Positions 53,136 to 62,342 of a stretch of DNA of 64,000 bases are shown here, piece after piece. Every line of letters starts with the position of its first letter. The first letter of the stretch is position 1. This DNA is from Lachnospiraceae bacterium (GTDB taxonomy: Bacteria > Bacillota > Clostridia > Lachnospirales > Lachnospiraceae). Location of the stretch: contig CAJTDN010000003.1 in the NCBI GenBank assembly GCA_910574865.1, forward strand, positions 1 through 64,000, in the 5' to 3' direction. Position numbers and translations under genes: made by a program. Below the pieces are notes generated by a model. The model had not been told where the DNA came from and ran no database searches. It worked only from the letters and a program-made list of their open reading frames with translations.

Positions 53136-53164
53136 TTGTATTTTTCTAGAAATCAAGATATAAT
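53136..53164 (+). promoter_or_regulatory. Sigma-A promoter of luxS
   Basis: TTGTAT (53136-53141), a 17-bp spacer, TATAAT (53159-53164). Confidence 0.7.
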
Positions 53165-53178
53165 TTTGCTATAAAAGT

Positions 53179-53299
53179 CCCGGGCAGCATCGAAAAGCAG
53201 CAAGCTTTCTTGTCACGCCGTGGCACACGCTAACTGGCGCCCCCGCCTGGCTTGTTGCCCGCGGGAATCATCATTTTCTAGAAAGGAAGTTATGTCATC
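53179..53299 (+). promoter_or_regulatory. Structured 5' leader of luxS
   Basis: The leader can form GCAGCAAGC / GCTTGTTGC (53197-53205 and 53250-53258) inside CCCGGGCA / TGCCCG (53179-53186 and 53256-53261); the two stems compete for overlapping bases. It is GC-rich compared with the promoter. I do not recognise a SAM or SAH riboswitch consensus. Confidence 0.4.
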
Positions 53300-53779
53300 A
53301 TGGAAAAAATTACAAGCTTTACCGTCGACCACATCCGGCTGGTTCCCGGGATCTACGTGTCCCGCAAGGATTTCGCCGGCGGGACGCCCGTCACGACCTT
53401 TGACATCCGCATCACGAGCCCGAACGACGAGCCGGTGATGAACACCGCGGAGATACATACCGTCGAGCACCTTGGCGCCACGTTCCTTCGAAACCACGCC
53501 ACCTGGCGGGACAAGGTCCTCTACTTCGGCCCGATGGGCTGCCGCACCGGATTTTACCTATTGCTTGTCGGCGACTACGAGTCCGAGGACGTCGTGCCCC
53601 TGATGAAGGAGATGTTCCAGTTCATCGCCGCTTTCGAGGGCGAAGTGCCCGGTGCCTGCGCCAAAGACTGCGGAAATTACCTGGACATGAACCTGCCGAT
53701 GGCAAAATACGTGGCGGACAAATTTTATCGGGAAGTGCTGGCGGACATCACGAACGAACGGCTGCACTATCCGGCATAA
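53300..53779 (+). CDS. luxS: S-ribosylhomocysteine lyase
   Basis: 159 aa, normal length. The metal site is HTVEHLGATFLRNH (His, Glu and His at about 54-58) with the third ligand and acid/base in the ACAKDCGNYLDM region. The catalytic Cys lies near residue 84 (GCRTGFYLL). It splits S-ribosylhomocysteine to homocysteine and the AI-2 precursor in the activated methyl cycle. It is a single-gene transcript with its own promoter, long leader and terminator. No pfs gene lies nearby. Confidence 0.97.
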   Translation: MEKITSFTVDHIRLVPGIYVSRKDFAGGTPVTTFDIRITSPNDEPVMNTAEIHTVEHLGATFLRNHATWRDKVLYFGPMGCRTGFYLLLVGDYESEDVVPLMKEMFQFIAAFEGEVPGACAKDCGNYLDMNLPMAKYVADKFYREVLADITNERLHYPA

Positions 53780-53784
53780 AATTT

Positions 53785-53813
53785 AGGAGGGGCATTGCCC
53801 CTCCTTATTTTTT
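53785..53813. terminator. Terminator between luxS and the DUF5662-like gene
   Basis: AGGAGGGGC-ATT-GCCCCTCCT followed by TATTTTTT. It terminates luxS and, on the other strand, touches the stop codon of the convergent gene. Confidence 0.9.
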
Positions 53814-54338
53814 CAATATTTTCTTACGGATATAGCGGTACGTCACCTCTTCCCCCCAATCCGAGAGCATGCGCAAAAGCCCCTCCAGTAATCTCTTCGT
53901 GTCCGGGTGCATGACGTACATTTCCGTCCCGCCCCGCTCGTAATAAGCGAGCGGATCCGAATCCTTGTATGCCGCCCCATTATAAACCTTGCAGGCGGCG
54001 ATACGATCCAAGAACATCTCCACCACGTAATTGGCGGGCATCGGCATTCCTTCCAGACCCTTTCCCTTGTCAAGCCCATAATCAATCCAGTACTCATAAT
54101 GGTGCTTGTTCCTACCCTTATGGTGCAGCCACGCCGAAGAATAGCCAATCGTCTCCCGCTCCGCGTTGTTGGGGCTTCGGTTTCCCTGGTAATATTTACA
54201 CCCGACACGGAATTCCGTCCAGCCATACTTTGACAAATCATGCAAAAGCCCCTGCTTGTACAAGCCCACCTTGAAACACTCTTTCATGACAAGCAGCTTA
54301 TGTCTCGTTATCGTTCGAAAATGTCCCATCATGTCCAT
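53805..54338 (-). CDS. DUF5662-like protein
   Basis: A 177-aa soluble protein rich in His, Tyr and Lys. The pattern HKLLVMKECFKVGLYKQGLL followed by HDLSKY, and HHKGRNKHHYEYW further on, is what I recall of the DUF5662 family common in gut Firmicutes and phages. The spacing of HD and HH motifs recalls an HD-type metal hydrolase, but no activity is established. GGGAG lies 8 nt before the ATG. Last gene of the minus-strand run from purF. Confidence 0.75.
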   Translation of the reverse strand: MDMMGHFRTITRHKLLVMKECFKVGLYKQGLLHDLSKYGWTEFRVGCKYYQGNRSPNNAERETIGYSSAWLHHKGRNKHHYEYWIDYGLDKGKGLEGMPMPANYVVEMFLDRIAACKVYNGAAYKDSDPLAYYERGGTEMYVMHPDTKRLLEGLLRMLSDWGEEVTYRYIRKKILKK

Positions 54339-54448
54339 TTGACAAACTCCCTTTTCCTAGTATGGCACGCACTCCCGTGCCCGCGCCACGCCCTGAGATA
54401 ACTTCCTCTTTGTATGCGGATGAAGGCATGCCATCCGTGCGAACCGGC

Positions 54449-56134
54449 TCACTCTCCTACCAACACCACGATACTGCGTGCGGACACGGTGACGCTTTTC
54501 CCCACCCCGTCCAAAACCGCGTTCGCCGTGTCAAGCGCCAGGTGCCATTTTTTCTTCTTGGAAAGCGGCGGCACGGCGAACTCGTGATCCAACCAATGCA
54601 TGTTGTAGGCGACATAACACCTATCGCCCGCCTTTACCCCGTCGCAGAACAACACGCCCAACTGTCTGCTCCACACTTCCATCGGGGCCCTCCACGCACT
54701 TTCCCCATGGTAGGACACGTCCGGCAGCCCGCACGCCGTCTTGTCCAATCCCAGAAGCGGCTCCGCCCGATGCAGCGACCGGTGCGTCTTGCGAAACGCG
54801 ATTAATTCTTTCACGTACCGAAATAAGTCCTCGTTCTTTTTTAACCTATCCCAGTTCAGCCACGCGGTGTCATTATCCTGGCAATATACGTTGTTGTTTC
54901 CCTTTTGCGTGTGCCCCATCTCGTCTCCCGCCAGGATGCAGGGCGTCCCCTGCGCGGTCAACAAAAGTAAAAACGCGTTACGTACCTGCCTTTTACGCAA
55001 TTCCACGACCGAACGTTTCCTGCTCTTCCCTTCCGCCCCGCAGTTCCAGCTATAATTGTACTCCGGGCCGTCCTGGTTTCGTTCCCCGTTCGCCTCGTTG
55101 TGCTTCGCGTCATAAGAAACTAGATCCTGCATGGTAAACCCTGTGTGGGTCGTGATATAGTTGCATTTCCCGTCCCCCACGGTATTGTGCTGCAACGCCC
55201 ACGCCACCTCGCCAACCATCCCCTCGTCCCCTTTCAGGAATCGGCGCATGACGTTCTGGAACCGGTCGTCCTTCTGCATGATTTTCACGCCCTTCAAGAG
55301 CGGGTCTTGTTTTAACCCCTCCCACGGTACGTGGTACGGATTGACGACGAACCCGTCCACATGATATTCCAGCATGTAATATTTCAGGCAGTCCACGGCA
55401 TCATGCGGCAAAATGTCCGGCACGAACGGCATTTCCAAGACGACCTCGATACCCGCCGCATGGCACGCCTTCACCATGTCCTTCAATTCCCGGCTGGCGT
55501 GCCCGCCCACACTGTAAGCGGCTTTCGGGGCAAAATAATAGCCTTTGCCATATCCCCAATAATTCACCTTTCCCGCATTATTCTCATCAAATTCATATAC
55601 GGGCATGCATTGAATCTGGTTGATGCCAAGTTCCTTCAGGTAAGGAATCTTTTCCACCACACCGGCAAACGTCCCCCTATGTTTCACCTTGGAGGACGAA
55701 TGTTTCGTAAATCCCCGCACATGCAGGCCGTAGGCAATGACCTCGTGGTATGGGACGCGAAGCTGCCCGTCCCCCTCCCAGTCATACTCCGTGGGGGGAA
55801 TCCTGCCCCGCACCTTGTGTTCCGACACGTCCGGCGTGTCACCAAATTTCAGGGAACGTGAAAGCTCTCTCACATAAGGATCTATCACGACCTTCTTGCC
55901 TATACGGAAATTATATTCATACGAATCCGCGTCCAAATCTTCAACCGCAAGGAAACGGACTTCCCCGAGTCCCTCTTCCTCCGGCATGTCAAACACAATC
56001 TCGGGCTCCTGGCCCCCCACCTTGTACAACAGCAGTTCACAAGCCTTCCCTGCCGGTACGGAAACCGCAAAGTTAATTCCGTCGTTCCTTCTAGTCGCCC
56101 CCAGCGGTTGTGGGGATCCCTGCACCTTTCTCAT
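54449..56134 (-). CDS. GH13 isoamylase-like protein with catalytic residues apparently lost
   Basis: 561 aa: an N-terminal CBM48-like domain (about 1-110), a TIM barrel and a short C-terminal beta domain, related to glycogen-debranching isoamylases. Family segments such as LVSYDAKHNEANGERNQDG, YNYSWNCG and LLLLTAQGTPCILAGDE are well kept. The catalytic segments are not: the nucleophile region that normally reads DGFRFD is DGFVVNP, region I has VLEMPFVPD in place of the Asn-His motif, and region IV has THTGFT instead of the His-Asp pair. It is also shorter than typical debranching enzymes (about 700 aa). The frame is intact and has no stop, so this looks like a retained pseudoenzyme, perhaps glycogen-binding or regulatory, rather than a dead gene. 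Confidence 0.8.
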   Translation of the reverse strand: MRKVQGSPQPLGATRRNDGINFAVSVPAGKACELLLYKVGGQEPEIVFDMPEEEGLGEVRFLAVEDLDADSYEYNFRIGKKVVIDPYVRELSRSLKFGDTPDVSEHKVRGRIPPTEYDWEGDGQLRVPYHEVIAYGLHVRGFTKHSSSKVKHRGTFAGVVEKIPYLKELGINQIQCMPVYEFDENNAGKVNYWGYGKGYYFAPKAAYSVGGHASRELKDMVKACHAAGIEVVLEMPFVPDILPHDAVDCLKYYMLEYHVDGFVVNPYHVPWEGLKQDPLLKGVKIMQKDDRFQNVMRRFLKGDEGMVGEVAWALQHNTVGDGKCNYITTHTGFTMQDLVSYDAKHNEANGERNQDGPEYNYSWNCGAEGKSRKRSVVELRKRQVRNAFLLLLTAQGTPCILAGDEMGHTQKGNNNVYCQDNDTAWLNWDRLKKNEDLFRYVKELIAFRKTHRSLHRAEPLLGLDKTACGLPDVSYHGESAWRAPMEVWSRQLGVLFCDGVKAGDRCYVAYNMHWLDHEFAVPPLSKKKKWHLALDTANAVLDGVGKSVTVSARSIVVLVGE

Positions 56135-56226
56135 ACGAATGTCCCGTCCTTTCCCAGACTAGCCAAGTCAAACCTCATGTGGCATTACGATTCACGTTCA
56201 CTTCACCACACGCGCACTCGTCCCAA

Positions 56227-57279
56227 TTACTGCCAGCCGTTTGTCCCATATAATTCCACGTTTTCACGATTGATGAAGACAGTCTCGGCCAACACCTCGC
56301 TTTGATGTTCCTCTCCTTTCAACACGGCCATGCAAGCCTCCACGGCCGCTTCTCCCACCTTGATGGGGGATTGCGCCCCCGTCCCGCACATCACGGAATC
56401 TTCCTTGGCAATTTCCGCCTTGATTTGCGGGGAGCCTCCCACACTATATATGCGAAAATCCTCTCTTTCCGACTTTTTCACCGCGTCCAGCACGCCAAGC
56501 GCGATTTGGTCACTGGCACACATCACGGCGTCAATCTGCGGATACTTCTCCAAAAACTCCTTCATCTGACTCTTGGCCGCCTCCCTGTCGCCCGATACCT
56601 GCGCACGGGCAAGAACTTCGAACCCCTTATTGGCAATCGACCGCTCGAAGCCGGTAATCCGCTCGTTCAAGGAACTGATGGCGGGATTCTCCATGATAAG
56701 GATTTTCCCTCCGTCGGGGCATTTGACAATCAAGTCCTCCCCGCAAGCGTATCCCGCGTTTCGATTGTCCGACCCGACATACGCATCCACCAGCCCCGCC
56801 TCCTTTACCCGGATGTCGAGGTTGACGACCGGTATCTGCGCCGCCTCGAGAGCCTCCAGCATTTCCGTGACGTCGCCGCCATCGACCGGAGTCAAAAACA
56901 CGGCGTCCACCCTCTCGTCAATCAGTTCCTGAATCTGCCGGCTTTGCAACGCCACATCCCCTTTCGCATCCATCACGAGCAGTTCTGCATCCTCCTTCTG
57001 CAAGGATACACGGATTGACTTTTCCACCGCCTGAAAATATGGATCCTCCGAATTCACGCAACAATATGCAAATAGATACCCTTCTCTTTCCGGACGTTCC
57101 TCCCCGTCATCCTCCACGATCGCGTTATCCTCCGGCGTTCCAACGTTCTTCTTGCAACCGAACAAAACCGCGCACGTCAGCCCGAGAGTCATCGCGACGG
57201 AAATCCACGTCCTTTTTTTCACAAACACTTTTCCAAATCCACTCCTTACCCTGTTCCTAGTGTTCTTAAACTTGTCCAT
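56227..57279 (-). CDS. Sugar-binding lipoprotein (RbsB-like periplasmic-binding fold)
   Basis: 350 aa. Signal and lipobox (LTCAVLFGC, Cys about 42) follow an unusually long basic N-terminus. The mature protein has the type I binding fold of ribose/galactose-binding proteins: LFAYCCVNSEDPYFQAVEKS at the start, then VDAVFLTPVDGGDV, GSDNRNAGYACGEDLI and DAVMCASDQIALGVLDAV. No ABC or membrane component is adjacent, so it is either an orphan receptor for a remote transporter or the sensing part of a signalling pair. It is co-directional with the helicase, 14 nt downstream of it. Confidence 0.87.
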   Translation of the reverse strand: MDKFKNTRNRVRSGFGKVFVKKRTWISVAMTLGLTCAVLFGCKKNVGTPEDNAIVEDDGEERPEREGYLFAYCCVNSEDPYFQAVEKSIRVSLQKEDAELLVMDAKGDVALQSRQIQELIDERVDAVFLTPVDGGDVTEMLEALEAAQIPVVNLDIRVKEAGLVDAYVGSDNRNAGYACGEDLIVKCPDGGKILIMENPAISSLNERITGFERSIANKGFEVLARAQVSGDREAAKSQMKEFLEKYPQIDAVMCASDQIALGVLDAVKKSEREDFRIYSVGGSPQIKAEIAKEDSVMCGTGAQSPIKVGEAAVEACMAVLKGEEHQSEVLAETVFINRENVELYGTNGWQ

Positions 57280-57293
57280 AAAACCCGTTCTCC

Positions 57294-59147
57294 TCAGTCA
57301 ATTCCCTCTTCTTCCAGTAATTCCCCCACGAAGCGGGACGGTTCCACTTTTTTCCCGTTTTTCGATTTCACGTAGGAAATTTTCAGTACCTCCTTGGCTC
57401 GCGTCATCCCGACGTAAAAGAGCCTGCGTTCCTCTTCCTCGCCATTTTCATCCAAGGCCTTCTGATAGGGAACACGCCCCTCGTTGGCCTGTATGAGGAA
57501 TACCGTGTCAAATTCCAGGCCCTTGGCCGCATGGAGCGTCAACAAATATACGCCTCCCGCTTGTTCTTGCCGCCCCCCTTGTCTCGCCTTTTGCTCCAAC
57601 GTCTCCGTATATTCCTCGATGTGTGAAAACCACTCCTCGGCCGTAAAAAACGGCTTTGCCGCATCCTCCAGCTCTGTCACGACTTCAAACAAGGCATCTG
57701 CATCCACCTGCCGCTCCTTCGCGTATTCCCGCAAAAAATCATCATATCCAACCCGCTTGCGCAAATATTGTATCGCCGCGTAAGGAGCCATTTTCGCCAG
57801 CATCTTCAAGTCCCACTCCATCTGGTCGACGCGGTCCATCATCCATCCTTTGTCGAAATAATACTTGCGCAATTCTTCAAAGTCCACCTTTTCCCCGGCA
57901 GACACGCAGTCCCTGCTTAAATACCGTTTCGGCCGGTTCATGATTTGTAAGAAATCACTCCGCGACCGGCCACCTGCCGCCATGCGAAGGTACGTGCAAA
58001 AATCTTTGGCGATAAAATGACGGTACACGTTCGGCATATGCTCCCGCATCTGGAAGGGAATCCGCCCGTCCACCAATTTTTCCGCCACCGCCCGCGCGTC
58101 CGTATGTACCCGGTACAAGACGGCAATATTTTCCGGCTCCATGCCCTCCCCGATTCGACTGGCAATCTCCTTCGCCACATACTCCGCCTCCTGCGCGGAA
58201 TCCGTCGTCTCCTGCACGTGGACGGTCACGCCGTCCTCCTTTTTCGCCCGAATCTTCTTCGTGAACCGCACCTTGTTGTGCCCAATCACCTTCAACGCGT
58301 TACGCACGATGTTAGCCCTTGAACGATAATTTACATCCAACAAAATCTCCCTCGCCTGCGGGAACTCCTCCTTGAAACGAAACATCAGCCTCGAATCCGC
58401 CCCGCGAAACCCGTAAATAGCCTGATCGTCGTCCCCCACCGCGAACAAATTGTCCTCCGGGGCGGCCAGCATCTTAATCACGTCGTACTGCACCTGGTTG
58501 ATGTCCTGGAACTCGTCAATCAAGATGTAACGGAATTTCTTCTGCCACGCGGCAAGCATGTCCGGCCTCTTTATAAAAAGTTCATGGCAGAGCACCAGCA
58601 TGTCGTCGAAATCAATTTTTTTCAACTGCTTACGCCCCGTCTCATATTCTTCGTAAATCTTCCTGAAAATATCCGGCGCACAACATTTTGCCTGATATTC
58701 CCCCAATTTAGCCCCGTTATTTTTGACCACGCCGATTTCGCCGGCCACTTGCCGAATAAAATCCTCCCCGTCCTCGATTTCCAATTGCTCCTGATGACTG
58801 ACAATCTGGTTTAAGAGGCGGTATTTCTCCTCCTCTGAAAAAATGTTCTGCGGTCCGAAGCGGTACGCCCATTTCAAGATGCCGTAATAAATCCCGTGAA
58901 ACGTTCCCGCCACCACCGGAAGGTTGCGCCCCTCCGACAGTGCTTTTAACCTCAGCTTCATTTCTGCGGCCGCATATTTCGTGAACGTGATGACCAAGAT
59001 TTCTTCCGGCCGCACCTTGTACTTCTCAATCAAACATTTGACACGGTTCACGATTGTCAACGTCTTACCAGAACCCGGACCCGCCAATACCAGGCAAGGC
59101 CCGTCCCCGTGCGTGATTGCTTGGCTTTGCGCCCGGCTAAATCCCAT
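57294..59147 (-). CDS. UvrD/PcrA-type superfamily 1 DNA helicase
   Basis: 617 aa with the SF1A motifs: Walker A AGPGSGKTLTIVNRV, motif Ia VITFTKYAAAEMK, motif II LIDEFQDINQVQ, motif III VGDDDQAIYGFRGAD, motif V LTLHAAKGLEFDTVFL and motif VI YVGMTRAKEVL. It is about 100 residues shorter than PcrA and lacks its C-terminal extension, as do several smaller Clostridial UvrD-like helicases. It begins 3 nt after the gltX stop codon, so it is translationally coupled. A role in DNA repair or replication-conflict resolution is likely. Confidence 0.92.
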   Translation of the reverse strand: MGFSRAQSQAITHGDGPCLVLAGPGSGKTLTIVNRVKCLIEKYKVRPEEILVITFTKYAAAEMKLRLKALSEGRNLPVVAGTFHGIYYGILKWAYRFGPQNIFSEEEKYRLLNQIVSHQEQLEIEDGEDFIRQVAGEIGVVKNNGAKLGEYQAKCCAPDIFRKIYEEYETGRKQLKKIDFDDMLVLCHELFIKRPDMLAAWQKKFRYILIDEFQDINQVQYDVIKMLAAPEDNLFAVGDDDQAIYGFRGADSRLMFRFKEEFPQAREILLDVNYRSRANIVRNALKVIGHNKVRFTKKIRAKKEDGVTVHVQETTDSAQEAEYVAKEIASRIGEGMEPENIAVLYRVHTDARAVAEKLVDGRIPFQMREHMPNVYRHFIAKDFCTYLRMAAGGRSRSDFLQIMNRPKRYLSRDCVSAGEKVDFEELRKYYFDKGWMMDRVDQMEWDLKMLAKMAPYAAIQYLRKRVGYDDFLREYAKERQVDADALFEVVTELEDAAKPFFTAEEWFSHIEEYTETLEQKARQGGRQEQAGGVYLLTLHAAKGLEFDTVFLIQANEGRVPYQKALDENGEEEERRLFYVGMTRAKEVLKISYVKSKNGKKVEPSRFVGELLEEEGID

Positions 59148-59150
59148 TCC

Positions 59151-60611
59151 CTACTCTCCCGCCAATTTTTCTATTCCCTCACGGATTCTCGCCAAGGATT
59201 CCTCTTTCCCCAGCACGTCCATGATTTCCGTCGCGCCTCCCGGCGTGTTCTGCTTCCCCGAAACCGCCGTGCGAAGTGGCCACATCACGTAACCGATTTT
59301 GTATCCTTTTTCTCCCGCATACGCCTTCAACGTCTCGAACAGTGCGTCATTGCCAAAGTCCTCCTGCGCCTCCAAGACAGGAATCACCTCCCGAAGTAAC
59401 GCCAATGACTTCTCGGCGTCGGTCTTCATTTTCTTATGCGTGTACAAGGAAACGTCGTGCTCCGGCACCTCCTCGAAGAAATCTATCTGCTCCCGGATAT
59501 CGGTCAGCACCTCGATACGCGTCTTGATAAGCGCGGCAATCTTTTTTAAATCGAAATCCTTCGTCACCACTTCCGCGATATACGGCTCCGCCATCTCGTA
59601 AAACCGTCCAAAATCCATGGCCTTCAAATATTCCCCGTTCATCCACTTTAACTTCACGGTGTCAAACACCGCCGGGGACTTGCTCATGTGGCGGTAGTCA
59701 AACGCCTCTACCAGTTCCTCCAGGCTGAAAATCTCCCGGTTGTCGTCCGGGCACCACCCCAAAAGCGCCACGAAATTGACCACGGCCTCGGAAATGAACC
59801 CCTGCTCAAGCAAATCCTCGTAAGAAGAATGCCCGCAACGCTTGCTCAATTTCTTATGGTTTTCATCCGTAATCAACGGGCAATGCACATACACCGGCAC
59901 TTCCCAGCCAAACGCCTCGTAAAGCCGGTTATACTTCGGCGCGGAAGAAAGATACTCGTTCCCGCGCACGACATGCGTGATTTTCATCAAATGGTCGTCA
60001 ATGACGTTGGCAAAATTATAGGTCGGGTATCCGTCCGACTTGATCAGAACCATGTCGTCGAGTTCTTCGTTCGGCACGGTAATATCCCCGTAAATCTCAT
60101 CGTGGAAGGCCGTCGTCCCCTCGTTCGGCACGTTAAGCCGGATGACCCACGGCTTGCCCGCGGCCAGGTTCGCCTCGACCTCCTCCTTCGAAAGCCCCAG
60201 GCAATGCTTGTCATAATTGACAATCTCGGTTCCGTCGGAGGAAACCGAAGTCTTCAGCGACGCAAGCCTTTCCTTGTCACAGAAACAATAATAGGCGTCC
60301 CCCTGCTCCACGAGCTGCTTCGCGTACTTTAAGTACAATCCCGAAGCCGTACGCTCGCTCTGCACGTAGGGGCCGTACCCCCCATCCTTGTCCGGGCCTT
60401 CGTCATGCAAAAGCCCCGTCTTTTCCATCGTCCGATAAATAATGTCGAGGGCCTCCGCCACGAACCGCTCCTGGTCGGTGTCCTCCACCCGCAGGATAAA
60501 GTCCCCGCCCTCGTGCCTGGCAATCAAATACGCATAAAGCGCCGTACGCAAATTCCCCACGTGCATCCTGCCGGTCGGGCTCGGCGCAAATCTCGTCCTA
60601 ACTCTGCTCAT
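59151..60611 (-). CDS. gltX: Glutamyl-tRNA synthetase
   Basis: 486 aa, class I. The HIGH-type motif is [16 protein letters not shown] at about residues 9-24 and the KMSKS-type motif is KKLSKRCG at about 245. It probably charges tRNA-Glu and, in organisms using GatCAB, also tRNA-Gln. It lies upstream of the helicase and downstream of purB on the same strand, with a repeat-rich 206-bp gap before it. No T-box motif is visible in front of this gene. Confidence 0.96.
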   Translation of the reverse strand: MSRVRTRFAPSPTGRMHVGNLRTALYAYLIARHEGGDFILRVEDTDQERFVAEALDIIYRTMEKTGLLHDEGPDKDGGYGPYVQSERTASGLYLKYAKQLVEQGDAYYCFCDKERLASLKTSVSSDGTEIVNYDKHCLGLSKEEVEANLAAGKPWVIRLNVPNEGTTAFHDEIYGDITVPNEELDDMVLIKSDGYPTYNFANVIDDHLMKITHVVRGNEYLSSAPKYNRLYEAFGWEVPVYVHCPLITDENHKKLSKRCGHSSYEDLLEQGFISEAVVNFVALLGWCPDDNREIFSLEELVEAFDYRHMSKSPAVFDTVKLKWMNGEYLKAMDFGRFYEMAEPYIAEVVTKDFDLKKIAALIKTRIEVLTDIREQIDFFEEVPEHDVSLYTHKKMKTDAEKSLALLREVIPVLEAQEDFGNDALFETLKAYAGEKGYKIGYVMWPLRTAVSGKQNTPGGATEIMDVLGKEESLARIREGIEKLAGE

Positions 60612-60639
60612 GTTTCTTTCTCCATATTCTATATTATGA

Positions 60640-60817
60640 TTAGAGCGTCAAAAGGTATTTTGACGCTCATGATACACGGATTACTCCGTGCTAACGCACT
60701 CCCGTAATCCTAAAACGCCTCAAATCCGCTCATTTTTCTGCGAAAAATGGCTACTTTTCGCTAACCTCGCGCCTTATGCGCTCGCCAAGCGTTCAATGCC
60801 AGTTGCTTTCGGCCGGC
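60640..60817 (-). repeat. Hairpin-rich spacer between purB and gltX
   Basis: On the minus strand, directly after the purB stop codon, comes GCCGGCCGAAAGCAACT and later GCGAGGTTAGCGAAAAG, a diverged relative of the 112-bp repeat family (about 60813-60750). Then follow CATTTTTC/GAAAAATG, GGATTAC/GTAATCC and a perfect 11-bp stem GAGCGTCAAAA/TTTTGACGCTC near 60643-60668. A segment at about 60660-60716 resembles the purF-purB spacer. Confidence 0.65.
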
Positions 60818-62251
60818 CTATACGTTTATCTCCGCCTTTTCCCCGAGCACGTCCTCGTTTTCCTTGAGAATCGGATTTATCACGTTCGCAAGGTACGCTT
60901 CCACCTGCTCCTTGGCTCGGCCCACGTACCTCGCCGGATCCATCGTCTTTTGCAAATCCTCAAGACTTAAGTTGAACGCCGGATCCGCGGCAATCAATTC
61001 CAACAAGTTATTGTCGAGTCCCTTCTCCTTCACGTTACGCCCGGCCTCCATTGAAAGCTCACGGATACGCTCGTGCAGTTCCTGTCTGTCACCGCCCGCC
61101 TTCACGGCATCCATCATGATGTTCTCCGTGGCCATGAACGGCAGCTCCGACATCAGGCGTTTTTCAATCACCTTCGGGTAAACGACCAGCCCGTCCACGA
61201 CGTTTAGGCACAAATCCAAAATGCCGTCAACCGCCAAAAAGCCTTCCGGCACGCTTAAGCGCTTGTTCGCAGAGTCGTCGAGGGTACGCTCGAACCACTG
61301 CGTTGCCGAAGTGATGGCCGGGTTGAGCGCGTCAACCATCACATAACGCGAAAGCGAGGCAATCCGCTCGCTGCGCATCGGGTTCCTCTTATAAGCCATC
61401 GCCGAAGAGCCAATCTGCGTCTCCTCAAACGGCTCCTCCACCTCTTTCAGATGCTGCAGGAGGCGGATATCGTTGGAAAACTTGTGCGCACTGGCGGAAA
61501 TCCCGGCAAGGACGTTTAAAACCCTCGTGTCCACCTTTCTCGAATAGGTCTGCCCGGAAACCGGATAGCAAGCCTCAAATCCCATCTTCTTCGCAATCAT
61601 CGGGTCAATCTTGTCAATCGTCTCCTGGTCGCCCTCAAAAAGCTCCAGAAAGCTTGCCTGCGTTCCCGTCGTCCCCTTCGAGCCCAAGAGCTTCAAACTG
61701 CCAAGCACGTAATCGACGTCCTCCAGATCCATGGCGAACTCCTGCATCCAAAGCGTCGCCCTCTTCCCCACGGTCGTCGGCTGTGCCGGCTGGAAATGCG
61801 TGAACGCGAGCGTCGGCTGCGCCTTGTACTCGTCCGCGAACTTCGAAAGCTCGGCAATCACGTTGACCAGCTTACGGCGCACGAGCCGCAAGGCCTCCGC
61901 CATGATGATGACGTCCGTGTTATCACCCACGTAACAAGAGGTCGCGCCCAGATGGATGATGCCCTTCGCTTTCGGACACTGTACCCCATACGCGTAAACA
62001 TGGGACATCACGTCATGGCGCACGACGCGCTCCCGCTCCTTGGCCACGTCATAGTTAATGTCCTCCGCGTGCGCTTTCAATTCCTCAATCTGCTCGTCGG
62101 TAATGGGAAGCCCCAGCTCCTTCTCCGTCTCCGCGAGGGCAATCCATAGCTTCCTCCACGTGCGAAACTTCTTGTCCTGTGAAAAAATATACTGCATCTC
62201 CTTGCTGGCATAACGTTCCGAAAGCGGACTCGTATAACGATCTGTACTCAT
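60818..62251 (-). CDS. purB: Adenylosuccinate lyase
   Basis: 477 aa from the ATG at 62251 (GGAGG 7 nt upstream); an open extension to 62272 has no RBS. It belongs to the fumarase/aspartase superfamily, with signature SSAMAYKRNPMRSERI at about 285-300 and IHLGATSCYVGDNTD as the first conserved region. It performs two steps of purine synthesis, on SAICAR and on adenylosuccinate. It lies 89 nt downstream of purF and is probably co-transcribed. Confidence 0.96.
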   Translation of the reverse strand: MSTDRYTSPLSERYASKEMQYIFSQDKKFRTWRKLWIALAETEKELGLPITDEQIEELKAHAEDINYDVAKERERVVRHDVMSHVYAYGVQCPKAKGIIHLGATSCYVGDNTDVIIMAEALRLVRRKLVNVIAELSKFADEYKAQPTLAFTHFQPAQPTTVGKRATLWMQEFAMDLEDVDYVLGSLKLLGSKGTTGTQASFLELFEGDQETIDKIDPMIAKKMGFEACYPVSGQTYSRKVDTRVLNVLAGISASAHKFSNDIRLLQHLKEVEEPFEETQIGSSAMAYKRNPMRSERIASLSRYVMVDALNPAITSATQWFERTLDDSANKRLSVPEGFLAVDGILDLCLNVVDGLVVYPKVIEKRLMSELPFMATENIMMDAVKAGGDRQELHERIRELSMEAGRNVKEKGLDNNLLELIAADPAFNLSLEDLQKTMDPARYVGRAKEQVEAYLANVINPILKENEDVLGEKAEINV

Positions 62252-62288
62252 ATGATTTCCTCCATTGTCCAAATACTCTGAATCGTGC

Positions 62289-62342
62289 GTATGACGTTCA
62301 TGATACTACGAATTGTTCCACGCTTCGTGCTCCCACGACTCT
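62289..62342 (-). repeat. Short repeat at the purF stop codon
   Basis: Minus strand TAGAGTCGTGGGAGCACG to GTATCATGAACGTCA. A relative lies at about 60716-60660 (GGATTACGGGAGTGCG to GTATCATGAGCGTCA). The TAG is the purF stop codon. Confidence 0.5.
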
